Assembly: GCA_040756055.1 (NCBI GenBank)
Contig: JBFLZR010000003.1
Coordinates: forward strand, 169,260 to 233,259
DNA length: 64,000 bases
Direction: 5' to 3'
Source: Candidatus Zixiibacteriota bacterium
GTDB taxonomy: Bacteria > Zixibacteria > MSB-5A5 > GN15 > FEB-12
Below, piece by piece: positions 33,902-42,747 of this stretch. The notes under the pieces are model-generated. The model was not told the origin of the DNA and ran no database searches. It saw nothing but the letters and a program-made list of their open reading frames with translations. The position numbers and the translations under genes are program-made. Position 1 is the first letter of the stretch; every line of letters begins with the position of its first letter.

Positions 33902-34324
33902 TTATTCCTTGGGCAATATGTCATCATCTTTAAAAAAGAACGCAACTTCAGTCTTGGCCGTTGCACTGCTATCCGAACCGTGGACAACGTTCTTCTCCAC
34001 AGAAGTGCCAAACTCGCGCCTAATGGTGCTATACTTGGCCTTGGCAGGGTCGGTAGCGCCCATCAATTCACGCCAGCGCTCAATAGAACCATGACCGCCC
34101 AGCACCATCACGACAATCGGGCCGGATGTCATGAACTCCACCAGCGATTTATAGAACGGCTTCGCCTCATGGACAGCATAAAACTGCTCAGCCTGAGCTT
34201 TACTCAGCTTGAGCACCCGCATGCCGCGAATAACCAGTCCGGCGCTTTCAATCTTGCTGATAATCTTACCCACCAGCTTACGTTTGACGCCGTCCGGCTT
34301 TATTATTCCGAGTGTGTTTGCCAT
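33902..34324 (-). CDS. ndk: Nucleoside diphosphate kinase
   Basis: 140 residues, complete. Equilibrates nucleoside triphosphate pools by phosphohistidine ping-pong. The catalytic His is H115 in NVVHGSDS; the N terminus LGIIKPDGVKR and the SGPIVVMVL core are typical. It lies six bases before the PEPCK start and nine bases after the fusion gene, so one transcript carries all three. That arrangement could match the nucleotide supply of the PEPCK-type enzymes. Confidence 0.96.
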   Translation of the reverse strand: MANTLGIIKPDGVKRKLVGKIISKIESAGLVIRGMRVLKLSKAQAEQFYAVHEAKPFYKSLVEFMTSGPIVVMVLGGHGSIERWRELMGATDPAKAKYSTIRREFGTSVEKNVVHGSDSSATAKTEVAFFFKDDDILPKE

Positions 34325-34333
34325 GTCAACCTC

Positions 34334-36679
34334 CTAGCCAACCAATTCTTTGATTCGTGACTTCAGAGCTTCCGGCGGAATCGCGGCGATATTAACCTTG
34401 AACGCCTTGGCCACTCGGAATAACTGATGGAAATTACGTCTTTGCAGATCGACCTGATCCACCGACGAACCGAGCATATACGGATTGAAGAAAGGCTGTG
34501 TCTTAAACGGAGTCATGCCGGCTCCCGAAGCAAGACGATACTTGCCCTCGGTGACGTACTCCAGCGCCGATGCTTCGTCCAGCTTTTGAATGGCCGGGGA
34601 ATTCGGCTCATAGCAAAGCATGGCTACCGCTTTAAGACGGCTGCGTTTCACATACCGTTCCGGTCCGCCGATCCACGACGGATCGACCAGCGCGCGGGAA
34701 ACATCCGAACCCCAGTAGCAATAAGGTTCGCCAAGGTCCAGAGGACACTCGTCTTCAAGCGCCTTCATGTTGGTCCAATCGGCCCGGTTTGTCACCACGT
34801 TCTCGCACTTGCTCCGGTCGAAGATTCTCCCGTAACGCGGGAATTTCTCGGTGATATCGGTCTTCAGATAGAACTTTCGCTCCGGAGCGTCAGCCACCGC
34901 CTCGTTGCCCCGGTAACGAACGAACACCCAGTCGTTGGTCAAAAAGCGGGCTTTGTCGTCCTCTAAGAGACGGAAAAACGTCGAACCGCGCTTGAGTCCT
35001 TTCGGGCCTATCAGCGCCAGTCCCTTTCCGTTGTAATCGACACAGGCAGCCCGGATACCGTGAACATCGAGAAGTCTCTCGCTGGCCTGAGCCACCATGC
35101 CCAGCGCCCAACTGCGAACCTGACCGTAATAACTGGTGTTGAACAGAATGGCCGTCCGCATATCCGGGTTGTAGTAACCAAAAGGCGTTCTACCCGGGAC
35201 ACCATCGACAGCATAGATGATACCGTGCGGTTCGAGGTCCGACTCGAGCTGCGCCGGATACCAGTTCTCCACCCAGAAATCGTACAAGTGCGGTACATTG
35301 GTGCGAAGCTGAATAATTATGCCGTTGATATTCGCGTTCCACTCGAAATAGCGATCATAAGGCAGGGAAGCCTCCGCTTCCTGCACCAGGGCATCGCGTT
35401 CCTCGACGGAAACATCATATTTCGCTTCGACATTGGCGCGCGGGTGAGTCATGACATTCTGAAGAGCCACACGCTTGTACTTGGGCGACTCCTTAAGTTT
35501 TGCCATGGCTTCGATAATCCGGTCGGTGCCTTCTTCGATCTTATCCATCGAGGTAGCGTACGACAAACGAATATTGTCTTCCGCCCCGAAAGCGCTTCCC
35601 GGTACGATCGCCACAGCGGCTTCTTTTAGAAGGTAGTATGAGAGGCCGTAGGAATTACGAATCTTCATGCCGCCGTACTCCGTGTTGTAGTAGGCCGAAG
35701 TGTTGGGGAAGAGGTAGAACGCTCCTTTTGGCTCGAAACACGAAATATCCGGTATCCGTCTCAACTTACTGAGCATGTAATTGCGGCGTGCGCTGAACTC
35801 GGCCACCATCTGATTTATTTCGCTCTGATGGCCGCTCAGCGCCTCGGCGGCTGCCTTCTGTGCGATCGAATTCGGGTTTGATGTCGCATGCGACTGAATT
35901 ATATCCATCGCGTTGATTATCTCTCGCGGTCCGGCGGCAAAACCAATGCGCCATCCGGTCATCGAATACGACTTCGAAACACCGTTGATAACAACAGTCT
36001 TCTCTTTGATTTTATCGCTCAAAGATGCGATCGAATGGAAACGGTATCCATCGTAAACAACCTTCTCGTAGATTTCATCCGCTACAATAAGCAGTCCTTC
36101 GGCGACCGCGACCTCGCACAGCTCCATAAGCTGGTCGCGAGTATAGGTAGCCCCGGTCGGGTTGGCCGGGTTGTTTATGATTACCGCTTTGGTATTGAAA
36201 TTTATATTGGCCTTGAGCTCTTCGGGCGTCAGCCTGAATCCATTGTCCTCGCGGGTGGGGACAATGACCGGTTTGCCTTTTACCATCAAAACCTGCTGAG
36301 GATACGATACCCAATACGGAGCCGGAATGATTACTTCCTCGTCCTTGTTGAGAATAGCCATCATCAGGTTGTAAAGGCTGTGCTTGGCGCCGCACGATAC
36401 GATAATCTCTTTCGGCTTATACTCCAGCCCGTGGTCTTCTTTCAAACGGGCGCGGATGGCTTCCTTAAGCTCCGGAATACCGTCATTGGGAGTATAGCCG
36501 GTAAAATTATCGTCAATCGCCTTCTTGCCGGCTTCTTTGATATCGGCCGGAGTAGGGAAGTCCGGTTCGCCGACAGAGAAGTCGATGACATCAATGCCCG
36601 ACGCTTTCATGGCCTTGGCTTTGGCATTGATGCGGAGAGTAGGAGAGAGCTCTAAACGGCCTATCCTGTTGGAAATCAT
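34334..36679 (-). CDS. Aspartate aminotransferase fused to a PEPCK/HprK-like domain
   Basis: 781 residues in one uninterrupted frame. Residues 1-395 are a complete class I aminotransferase: NPANPTG near 170-176, DEIY at 201-204 and the PLP lysine K236 in GVSKSYSMTGWR. Residues about 440-780 form a second domain with a P-loop-like GPKGLKRGST (558-567), acids near TND (581-583), and an FYLKTDITEK...ENV pattern that echoes FFVKTDVDSK...ENV in the PEPCK downstream. This suggests the HprK/PEPCK kinase superfamily, though key PEPCK residues differ. Aminotransferase product oxaloacetate is a PEPCK substrate, so channelling is attractive but inferred. The AAGGAA SD overlaps the flotillin stop. Confidence 0.8.
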   Translation of the reverse strand: MISNRIGRLELSPTLRINAKAKAMKASGIDVIDFSVGEPDFPTPADIKEAGKKAIDDNFTGYTPNDGIPELKEAIRARLKEDHGLEYKPKEIIVSCGAKHSLYNLMMAILNKDEEVIIPAPYWVSYPQQVLMVKGKPVIVPTREDNGFRLTPEELKANINFNTKAVIINNPANPTGATYTRDQLMELCEVAVAEGLLIVADEIYEKVVYDGYRFHSIASLSDKIKEKTVVINGVSKSYSMTGWRIGFAAGPREIINAMDIIQSHATSNPNSIAQKAAAEALSGHQSEINQMVAEFSARRNYMLSKLRRIPDISCFEPKGAFYLFPNTSAYYNTEYGGMKIRNSYGLSYYLLKEAAVAIVPGSAFGAEDNIRLSYATSMDKIEEGTDRIIEAMAKLKESPKYKRVALQNVMTHPRANVEAKYDVSVEERDALVQEAEASLPYDRYFEWNANINGIIIQLRTNVPHLYDFWVENWYPAQLESDLEPHGIIYAVDGVPGRTPFGYYNPDMRTAILFNTSYYGQVRSWALGMVAQASERLLDVHGIRAACVDYNGKGLALIGPKGLKRGSTFFRLLEDDKARFLTNDWVFVRYRGNEAVADAPERKFYLKTDITEKFPRYGRIFDRSKCENVVTNRADWTNMKALEDECPLDLGEPYCYWGSDVSRALVDPSWIGGPERYVKRSRLKAVAMLCYEPNSPAIQKLDEASALEYVTEGKYRLASGAGMTPFKTQPFFNPYMLGSSVDQVDLQRRNFHQLFRVAKAFKVNIAAIPPEALKSRIKELVG

Positions 36680-36682
36680 CTC

Positions 36683-38089
36683 TTATTCCTTATCCGGGCC
36701 GGTTTTCGTCTTGCGCGGTGATTCGCTCTTTTCCTCTGTTTGTTTGTCAGCCAGCTTCTTGATCCAGTCTTCCAGATCAAAACCCGACAGTGACTTTACT
36801 ACCGTAGGCAACTGGCTCATCATGGTCGCCAGTTCGCCGGTAATCTTCGATGTGCCCAGCTTGCCGTCGTTGGACACCATAACGATCTTCTCTATCTTGG
36901 ATATCGGGGCGGCCATCTCGCGGGCCAGATCAGGAAGCTTCTCGAACATCATTTGAAGCATCGCCGGCTGCGAATAAGAATTCCACGATTCAGCCTTCAT
37001 GCGCAGAGCTTCAGCTTCGGCATGGCCGACCTTCTCGACAAGCTCAGCTTCAATCAGGCCCTGCACCCGCTTGGCTTCCGCCATGCCTTTGGCTTCGGCC
37101 TCAAGACGGTACTGCTCTGCCGCGGCAGGCTTGCGAACTTTCGCTTCAAGCTCCTGCTCGACACGGGCGATCTCTCTTTTTTCCAGCTCGATAGCCGCGT
37201 CTTTTTCAATCAGCTTAACCTTGGCTTCCTCGGCCTTCAGTTCCTGGTTGAGTTTGTGTCTTTCCAACTCATAGGCGAAATCGGCATCGGCTTTTTTGCG
37301 ATTGAGTTCCTTTTGTAGGTCGGTTTTCTTCAGTTCAAAGTCCTGATTGGCCTTGGCGACCGCCGTGTCGGCGACCAACTTGGCAATGTCCCCTTCTTTC
37401 TTCGCTTCGGCCGACTTGATGATGGCGTCGCGAGCCGCTTCAGCCTCGGCGACTTCAGCGTCCCGGCGGGCCTGAACAATCCGCGGCTTACCGAGAGCTT
37501 CGAGGTAACCCGATGGATCGGTGATTTCTTTGAGGTTGTAAGACTGAAGTTTCAATCCCATGTTGGCGAAATAAGCGGATACATCCTCGAATATCTTGTT
37601 CGCGAAATCCTTGCGGCCCTTGTTGAGCGACTCCAGATTCATCGTACCTATCAACGCGCGAGTCGAACCTTCAAGAGTGCGAAGAGCTACATCGCGAATC
37701 TCCGATATCGGTCTTCCCAGAAATTGTTCGGCGGCCAGATGAATCGATGCTTCATCTCCGGCGATCTTTACCTCGGCCGTACCCTTAACAGTCGACCGGA
37801 TACCGTTGGTTGCTATCGCATCCTCGACGACAAAAGACATGGGAATGATCTCGAGCGGCAGTATCTGAGCCTGCTCGATGAACGGCTTGACAAAAGTACC
37901 GCCGCCGATGCGGATCCGGTAACCTACTTCCTTAGTGGTGCCATCGGCCAGCGTTACCTGACGCTTCTTGCCACCGGAAATTATCAGCACCTCATTGGGA
38001 CCGACTTTGCGGTAATTTTTCAGTACGATTATCAATACAGCCGCGATTACGACTACAACTGCGATTACTGTAATTATAAGGGGACTCAC
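36683..38089 (-). CDS. Flotillin-like SPFH/band 7 membrane protein
   Basis: 468 residues from a GTG at 38089, which has GAGGAG nine bases upstream. A more upstream TTG at 38137 would add 16 residues before the membrane helix and has no SD. One N-terminal transmembrane helix (ITVIAVVVVIAAVLIIVLKN), an SPFH domain (KVGPNEVLIISGG onward), then a long Ala/Glu/Lys coiled coil (about 215-370) as in flotillins, and a conserved C-terminal part (VMVSNDG, SQLPTVV). Flotillins scaffold membrane microdomains. It leads the operon with the aminotransferase fusion, ndk and PEPCK, an unexpected pairing. Confidence 0.88.
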   Translation of the reverse strand: MSPLIITVIAVVVVIAAVLIIVLKNYRKVGPNEVLIISGGKKRQVTLADGTTKEVGYRIRIGGGTFVKPFIEQAQILPLEIIPMSFVVEDAIATNGIRSTVKGTAEVKIAGDEASIHLAAEQFLGRPISEIRDVALRTLEGSTRALIGTMNLESLNKGRKDFANKIFEDVSAYFANMGLKLQSYNLKEITDPSGYLEALGKPRIVQARRDAEVAEAEAARDAIIKSAEAKKEGDIAKLVADTAVAKANQDFELKKTDLQKELNRKKADADFAYELERHKLNQELKAEEAKVKLIEKDAAIELEKREIARVEQELEAKVRKPAAAEQYRLEAEAKGMAEAKRVQGLIEAELVEKVGHAEAEALRMKAESWNSYSQPAMLQMMFEKLPDLAREMAAPISKIEKIVMVSNDGKLGTSKITGELATMMSQLPTVVKSLSGFDLEDWIKKLADKQTEEKSESPRKTKTGPDKE

Positions 38090-38154
38090 GATCACAATCT
38101 CCTCTGCAATGATTTCCGGACGGTAGCCTTCCGCCAAAATTTAGTGAAACTGAG

Positions 38155-38182
38155 AAAATAAGGACTCGCCCAAAATTGTCAA
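38155..38182 (-). promoter_or_regulatory. Promoter of the flotillin/aminotransferase/ndk/PEPCK operon
   Basis: Minus strand: perfect TTGACA (plus 38177-38182), 16-base spacer, TATTTT (38155-38160). The transcript would begin near 38148, about 60 bases before the GTG start. Confidence 0.5.
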
Positions 38183-38279
38183 CCGATATTTCTGACCAAG
38201 CTGTTTAAAATTAGCAGCTTAGCCAACTTATTAAAGATTTTTGCTTCCACTTTTGTATTGTTACAAAATCCAGCCGCTG

Positions 38280-39272
38280 CTATCCCTTCATCAGAACGGC
38301 AATTGCCGAAACATCAACAATATCGCCCGCCGAACAGCCGCGCGACAGGTCGTTGGCCGGTTTGGCCAATCCCTGGATAATCGGGCCTGTGGCCGTGGCT
38401 TTCGCCAGCCGCTGGGTCAGCTTGTACGCGATATTGCCCGCATCAAGGTCCGGGAAAATCAGCACATTGGCCTGACCGGCAATCTCACTGCCCGGAGCCT
38501 TACTCTTAGCGACTTCAGGCACGATAGCGGCGTCAACCTGAAGCTCACCGTCAACCTTCAACTCCGGATGTTCTTTCTTGAGAATCTCCAGAGCTGTTGT
38601 CACCTTCGTGACATCCGAATGCTGCGCCGACCCCTTGGTCGAGAACGATAGCATAGCGATCTTGGGCTCCATACCCAGTAGATTGCGCATCGACTCGGCT
38701 GTCGAAACGGCGATTGACGCCAGTTGTTCGGCTGTCGGGTTCGGAACCACCGCGCCATCGGCATAAAAGAATATCTTGTCCTTCTCACCGCGGTATTCCG
38801 GAACCGTCATCATAAAGAAACTGGAAACCGTGCTGATACCCGGCTTAAGGCCTATTACCTGTATTCCCGCTCTGAGAACATCACCGGTAGTGTTTACCGC
38901 GCCGGCCACCGAAGCGTCGACCTTGTCGTGCCTGACCATCATCGCCCCGAAATAGAGTGTGTTGGCCAAAGTCGCGCGGGCTTCTTGCGCCGAGACTTTG
39001 CGTTTCTTGCGCAGCTCCACAAAATCGGCAACATAGGTTTCAAAATCCGGTGATTCGACAGGATTGATGACTTCCACGGTGGCAAGATCCAACCCGTGCT
39101 CTTTGGCCAGCCCGGCGATCACTTTCGTGTCACCAAGAATCGTGACCTTGGCGATTTTCTCGGCCACGATTACTCTGGCCGCCTGTATCGTCCTTGGCTC
39201 TGTCCCTTCCGGAAGCACCACCCGACGATTCTTTTCTCTGGCTTTGTCCTTTATAATAGATAAGGCGTTCAT
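38280..39272 (-). CDS. pta: Phosphate acetyltransferase
   Basis: 330 residues, the short form lacking the N-terminal regulatory domains. Interconverts acetyl-CoA and acetyl phosphate. Signatures: VVLPEGTEPRTIQAARVIV at the N terminus, FSTKGSAQHSDVTKV, DGELQVDAAIVPEVAK, and ANVLIFPDLDAGNIAYKL near the C terminus. With PFOR it would allow acetate formation or assimilation; no acetate kinase gene is in the window. It lies 42 bases after prfB on the same strand. Confidence 0.93.
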   Translation of the reverse strand: MNALSIIKDKAREKNRRVVLPEGTEPRTIQAARVIVAEKIAKVTILGDTKVIAGLAKEHGLDLATVEVINPVESPDFETYVADFVELRKKRKVSAQEARATLANTLYFGAMMVRHDKVDASVAGAVNTTGDVLRAGIQVIGLKPGISTVSSFFMMTVPEYRGEKDKIFFYADGAVVPNPTAEQLASIAVSTAESMRNLLGMEPKIAMLSFSTKGSAQHSDVTKVTTALEILKKEHPELKVDGELQVDAAIVPEVAKSKAPGSEIAGQANVLIFPDLDAGNIAYKLTQRLAKATATGPIIQGLAKPANDLSRGCSAGDIVDVSAIAVLMKG

Positions 39273-39314
39273 GAACTGCTCCAGTTGTTTATATTATCAA
39301 CATCGCGTTGTGCG

Positions 39315-40437
39315 TTAGTTTGCGACATACTCTTCTTTGAATTCAGGATCACTCAAATAAGCCTCGATAAACTGGTCAATATCACCATCCATAACCGCTT
39401 GGACGTTCGATGTCTCCGACGAAGTCCGGTGGTCTTTGACCATATTGTAGGGATGAAAAACATATGACCGAATCTGCGAACCCCACTCGATCTTCTTTTT
39501 CGCCTTTTCGAACTTATCCATCTTCTTGGCGTCTTCCTCTCTCTTCAACTGGTAGAGGCGAGCCTTGAGCACGCTGAAAGCGGCATCCTTGTTCTTGTGC
39601 TGGCTGCGTTCGGTCTGGCAGGTAACCACAATACCGGTAGGAAAGTGGGTGATGCGAATGGCCGATGAGGTCTTGTTGACATGCTGCCCGCCCGCTCCGG
39701 AGGCGCGATACGTGTCCACCCGTATATCTTCTTCCTTGATTTCAATTTCAACACTGTCCTCGACAACCGGATAGACATGCACGGATACGAAGGAAGTATG
39801 CCGCCGCGAGTTGGCGTCGAAAGGCGATATCCTGACCAGCCGATGTACCCCTGATTCGGCTTTCAAAAATCCGTAGGCGAACTCGCCCTTGATTTTTAGC
39901 ATCGCCGATTTCAATCCGGCTTCCTCGCCCGGCTGGTAATCCATCAACTCCGCCGTAAAATCTTTACGTTCCGCCCACCGGTTGTACATCCGAAACAGCA
40001 TATCAGCCCAGTCCTGCGACTCCGTGCCGCCCGCTCCCGGATGAATGGTTAAAATAGCGTCGCGGTAGTCATCGGGGCCGGACAGCAGGGAAGAGAACTC
40101 GAATTTCTCGATTTCCGACTGCACGTCCGCAAACGCCTCGATTACATCACGAGCATCAGCGGAATTGTCAACCAGGTCCGGCATCTCCAACAACTCTTCA
40201 ACGGCAGCCAGATCAGACGCCAGCTTGGCATGGGCCTCGACCCATTTCTTGTGAGTGGAAATCTCTTTAAGCACGGCCTGGGCGGCCTGATTATCATCCC
40301 AGAATCCGGGGGAAGCGCTCCGGGCCTCCAACTTCGCTATTTTGTCGGTTCGCGTCGGAAGGTCAAAGATACCTCGCTAGTTTTTCGAGTTTTTCTTTGA
40401 GTTCCGTGAGTTGGCTCTTGGCTTCGGTAAGGTTCAT
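39315..40437 (-). CDS. prfB: Peptide chain release factor 2, programmed +1 frameshift
   Basis: The gene starts at ATG 40437 (AGGAG upstream) and reads 24 codons, ending LARYL, to an in-frame TGA at 40365-40363. The site is AGGTATCTTTGAC, the classical slippery CTT-TGA context. A +1 shift (skipping T40365) continues into a 349-codon frame to 39315, giving about 373 residues. RF2 markers are present: SPF anticodon-like tripeptide (RISPFDANSRR) and GGQ (SGAGGQHVNKT). RF2 recognises UAA and UGA, so the internal TGA gives autoregulation. Automated callers often truncate this gene to the downstream frame. Confidence 0.93.
40363..40375 (-). other. prfB recoding site
   Basis: Minus-strand AGGTATCTTTGA: an AGG that can act as an internal Shine-Dalgarno, the CTT slippery codon and the TGA stop. 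The internal SD is shorter than the E. coli AGGGGG. Confidence 0.85.
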
Positions 40438-40473
40438 AATCTCCTTTGTCTCCGGTTAAAAAAATTAAGCCTA

Positions 40474-40502
40474 AATATATGTCAGCACCCATTGCAGGTC
40501 AA
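40474..40502 (-). promoter_or_regulatory. Promoter of prfB
   Basis: Minus strand: TTGACC (plus 40497-40502), 17 bases, TATATT (40474-40479). The start site would be near 40467. Confidence 0.55.
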
Positions 40503-40520
40503 CGACAATCGGGCTGATAA

Positions 40521-40536
40521 TGTGATTTTTTTCACA
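40521..40536. promoter_or_regulatory. CRP/FNR-type site between prfB and the MBL gene
   Basis: TGTGA, six T residues, TCACA: an exact match to TGTGA-N6-TCACA. Its centre lies about 61 bases upstream of the predicted prfB start, the spacing known for class I CRP activation, and about 75 bases upstream of the predicted MBL gene start. Confidence 0.45.
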
Positions 40537-40568
40537 ATTTGAACTCGCCCGGCAACTTTCAAAAACTG

Positions 40569-40596
40569 TTGACTTTAACCCCGGGCCACCTATTTT
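40569..40596 (+). promoter_or_regulatory. Promoter of the MBL hydrolase gene, nearly leaderless
   Basis: TTGACT (40569-40574), 16 bases, TATTTT (40591-40596). The ATG at 40608 is 12 bases beyond the -10 box and has no SD, so the 5' leader would be only a few bases. Confidence 0.4.
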
Positions 40597-40607
40597 GACG
40601 ACATACT

Positions 40608-41249
40608 ATGACCTTGAAAACACTTGTGGTTGGCCCATTTCAGGTAAACTGTTACCTCTGGTGGCATGAAACCTCGGGCGATGGTGTGATTATCGATCCG
40701 GGGGCAGAACATTCCCTTATTATCAGCCAGATCCAAAAGGCCGATTTCTCGCCAAAGGCCATTTTGCTCACCCACGGTCACGGCGACCATATAGCCGCCG
40801 TTGCCGATGTGAAGAGCCACTTCGATATCCCGCTCTTTGTTGGGCGAGGGGAAGAGAAGCTTCTGGCCAATCCATCCGCCAATGTCTCAGCGCTTTTCGA
40901 CCAACCTATCGTGGCGCCACCGCCGGATAGTCTACTTGACGACGAGCAGCTGGTGACTTTCGGCAGCGTAAAACTCAAGGTCCTCAAAACCCCCGGTCAC
41001 TCTCCGGGCGGTGTGTGTTATCTCGACGAGTCCGCCGGTTACTTGTTCTGCGGCGACACCCTGTTTTACGGTTCAATCGGACGCACCGATTTCCCCGGCT
41101 GCTCCCACGAGACGCTGATTAAATCTATTAACGATAAAATCCTGAAACTACCGGACGACATTGTTTGTTATCCGGGACACGGCCCTCACACAACCGTGGG
41201 TGCCGAACGAAACAACAACCCTTTTTTGACTGGACGCTATTTTGTCTGA
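40608..41249 (+). CDS. MBL-fold metallo-hydrolase (glyoxalase II-like)
   Basis: 213 residues. Metallo-beta-lactamase fold with THGHGDHI (HxHxDH metal ligands), GTPGHSPGG-like segment (KTPGHSPGG), FCGDTLF and the C-terminal YPGHGPHTTVGAE. This resembles hydroxyacylglutathione-hydrolase-like proteins common in bacteria, where the true substrate is often unknown. The PHP-domain gene overlaps or follows closely, suggesting an operon. Confidence 0.88.
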   Translation: MTLKTLVVGPFQVNCYLWWHETSGDGVIIDPGAEHSLIISQIQKADFSPKAILLTHGHGDHIAAVADVKSHFDIPLFVGRGEEKLLANPSANVSALFDQPIVAPPPDSLLDDEQLVTFGSVKLKVLKTPGHSPGGVCYLDESAGYLFCGDTLFYGSIGRTDFPGCSHETLIKSINDKILKLPDDIVCYPGHGPHTTVGAERNNNPFLTGRYFV

Positions 41250-42093
41250 CCTGAATAAGATTCAACCGATTCACATTCAGGGGGCGATGGACTACCACGT
41301 TCACTGTGATTATTCGATCGATGCCGAAGGCACGATCGATGAATTCTGCGAGGCCGCCATCAAGCGCAACCTCGCTGAAATCTGTTTCACCACCCATTAC
41401 GACGCCAATCCTAACAGTGATGGCAACGTGGAGTATATCGTCGTGAAAGGACAGAAGCGACCTGTCAGTCCAGACAGCCTGGCTTATTATGTCGATGATG
41501 TCCGCCGCGCCGCCGAAGAATTTTACGCCAGGGGCCTGTCAGTTAAGCTGGGTGTCGAAATTGGCTGGTTTAAGGGTTGCGAGGAAATCGTCCAGCGTTT
41601 AAAAGAGCGCTTCAACTTCGACTACGTTCTGTGCGGTATCCACGAAATCGAAGATATCTGTTTCTGCTGCAGCCACAGCTACGAGAAATGCTTCAGGCGT
41701 TATCAGCCCGAACAGGTAGCCGAGAAGTATTTCGAAGATGTGATTCTGGCGGCCAAAAGCGGGCTGTTCGATTCCATAGCCCACCTGGTTTATTACCTGC
41801 GCTCAGGGCAGGACTACTACGGCGATAAGATCCTGCGGGTGCACGAACCATTCCTCGAAGATACCTTCAAAGCGCTTATAGCGAGCGACACTGGAATTGA
41901 GATCAACACTTCCGGAATCCGTCACGGATTCAAAGAGTACTATCCCCGGATGAATGTCATCAACGCCGCCAAAAAGGCCGGGGTTGAAGTTAATTTCCTC
42001 GGGTCCGACGCTCACAAGCCGGAGCAGATTGGGTATGATTTCGAGGCTGCTTTGGCGTTGGTTCCCGATTCGATTCGGGGTTGCGAGGACTGA
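41242..42093 (+). CDS. PHP-domain phosphoesterase, histidinol-phosphatase-like
   Basis: Up to 283 residues. PHP metal-binding motifs: DYHVHCDYS, FTTHYD, GVEIGW, CGIHEIED and FLGSDAHKPEQIG. Similar to HisK-type histidinol phosphatases and PHP hydrolases. The coordinate shown uses a TTG at 41242 that overlaps the upstream gene by eight bases; ATG 41287, which starts right at MDYHVHCDYS and follows AGGGGG, is an equally plausible start. A cysteine-rich stretch (CFCCSHSYEKC, about residues 147-157) is unusual for the family. Substrate cannot be told. Confidence 0.8.
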   Translation: MSDLNKIQPIHIQGAMDYHVHCDYSIDAEGTIDEFCEAAIKRNLAEICFTTHYDANPNSDGNVEYIVVKGQKRPVSPDSLAYYVDDVRRAAEEFYARGLSVKLGVEIGWFKGCEEIVQRLKERFNFDYVLCGIHEIEDICFCCSHSYEKCFRRYQPEQVAEKYFEDVILAAKSGLFDSIAHLVYYLRSGQDYYGDKILRVHEPFLEDTFKALIASDTGIEINTSGIRHGFKEYYPRMNVINAAKKAGVEVNFLGSDAHKPEQIGYDFEAALALVPDSIRGCED

Positions 42094-42121
42094 GGTTAAA
42101 CGCCATCAGGGCGAGATCCTC

Positions 42122-42712
42122 ATGGTTGCCAGAAAATCCAAAAAACTGCCGCGTTTATTTTATAACCGGCCGACTCTCGAGGTCGCCCGTGACTTGCTCG
42201 GAAAAGTCATCGTTTATAATTCCTCCGAAGGCCGACTTTCGGCAAGAATTGTCGAGGTAGAAGCCTACATAGGCCAGGACGATCCTGCCTGCCACGCCGC
42301 TCGTGGAAAAACCAAAAGAAATGCCGTGATGTTTGGGGAACCCGGACACACTTATGTCTATTTCATATACGGTATGTATTATTGCCTCAACTTTGTGACT
42401 GAACCGGAAAACCAGGCAGCAGCTGTTTTAATTCGCGCGGCCGAGCCTCTTGAGGGAATCGAGATCATGGAACAGAATTCTCCTCGAAGCACCGAGCAAC
42501 TCCTGCTGTCCGGCCCGGGAAAATTCTGCCGGTCGTTCGGACTGACCCGCGAGCACAACGGCCTCGATCTTACGGGAGATATTATCTACATCGAAGATCA
42601 TCCGGACAGACCTGCGAGAATCGTCACCACACCGCGCATTGGTATCAATAACGCCCGCGATAAAAAGTGGCGCTTCTGCGATGCTTCGTCGCCGGCGCTC
42701 TCAAGAAAATGA
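42122..42712 (+). CDS. mpg: 3-methyladenine (alkyladenine) DNA glycosylase, AAG/MPG type
   Basis: 196 residues from ATG 42122. Base-excision repair enzyme that removes alkylated purines. The sequence RLFYNRPTLEVARDLLGKV, VEVEAYIGQDDPACHA (with the catalytic Glu), the VYFIYGMYYCLNFVT segment and the LLSGPGKFCRSFGL block follow the AAG fold. Longer reading to 41954 would overlap the PHP gene and is rejected. The last residues (about 185-196) are Ser/Lys-rich. Confidence 0.9.
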   Translation: MVARKSKKLPRLFYNRPTLEVARDLLGKVIVYNSSEGRLSARIVEVEAYIGQDDPACHAARGKTKRNAVMFGEPGHTYVYFIYGMYYCLNFVTEPENQAAAVLIRAAEPLEGIEIMEQNSPRSTEQLLLSGPGKFCRSFGLTREHNGLDLTGDIIYIEDHPDRPARIVTTPRIGINNARDKKWRFCDASSPALSRK

Positions 42713-42747
42713 AAACAAAAAATATCACCATACAGAGGTGTTCAAAG

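Noticed and set aside
41954-42121. Extended start of the alkyladenine glycosylase
   Set aside because: It would overlap the PHP gene by 140 bases; the family homology begins after ATG 42122.
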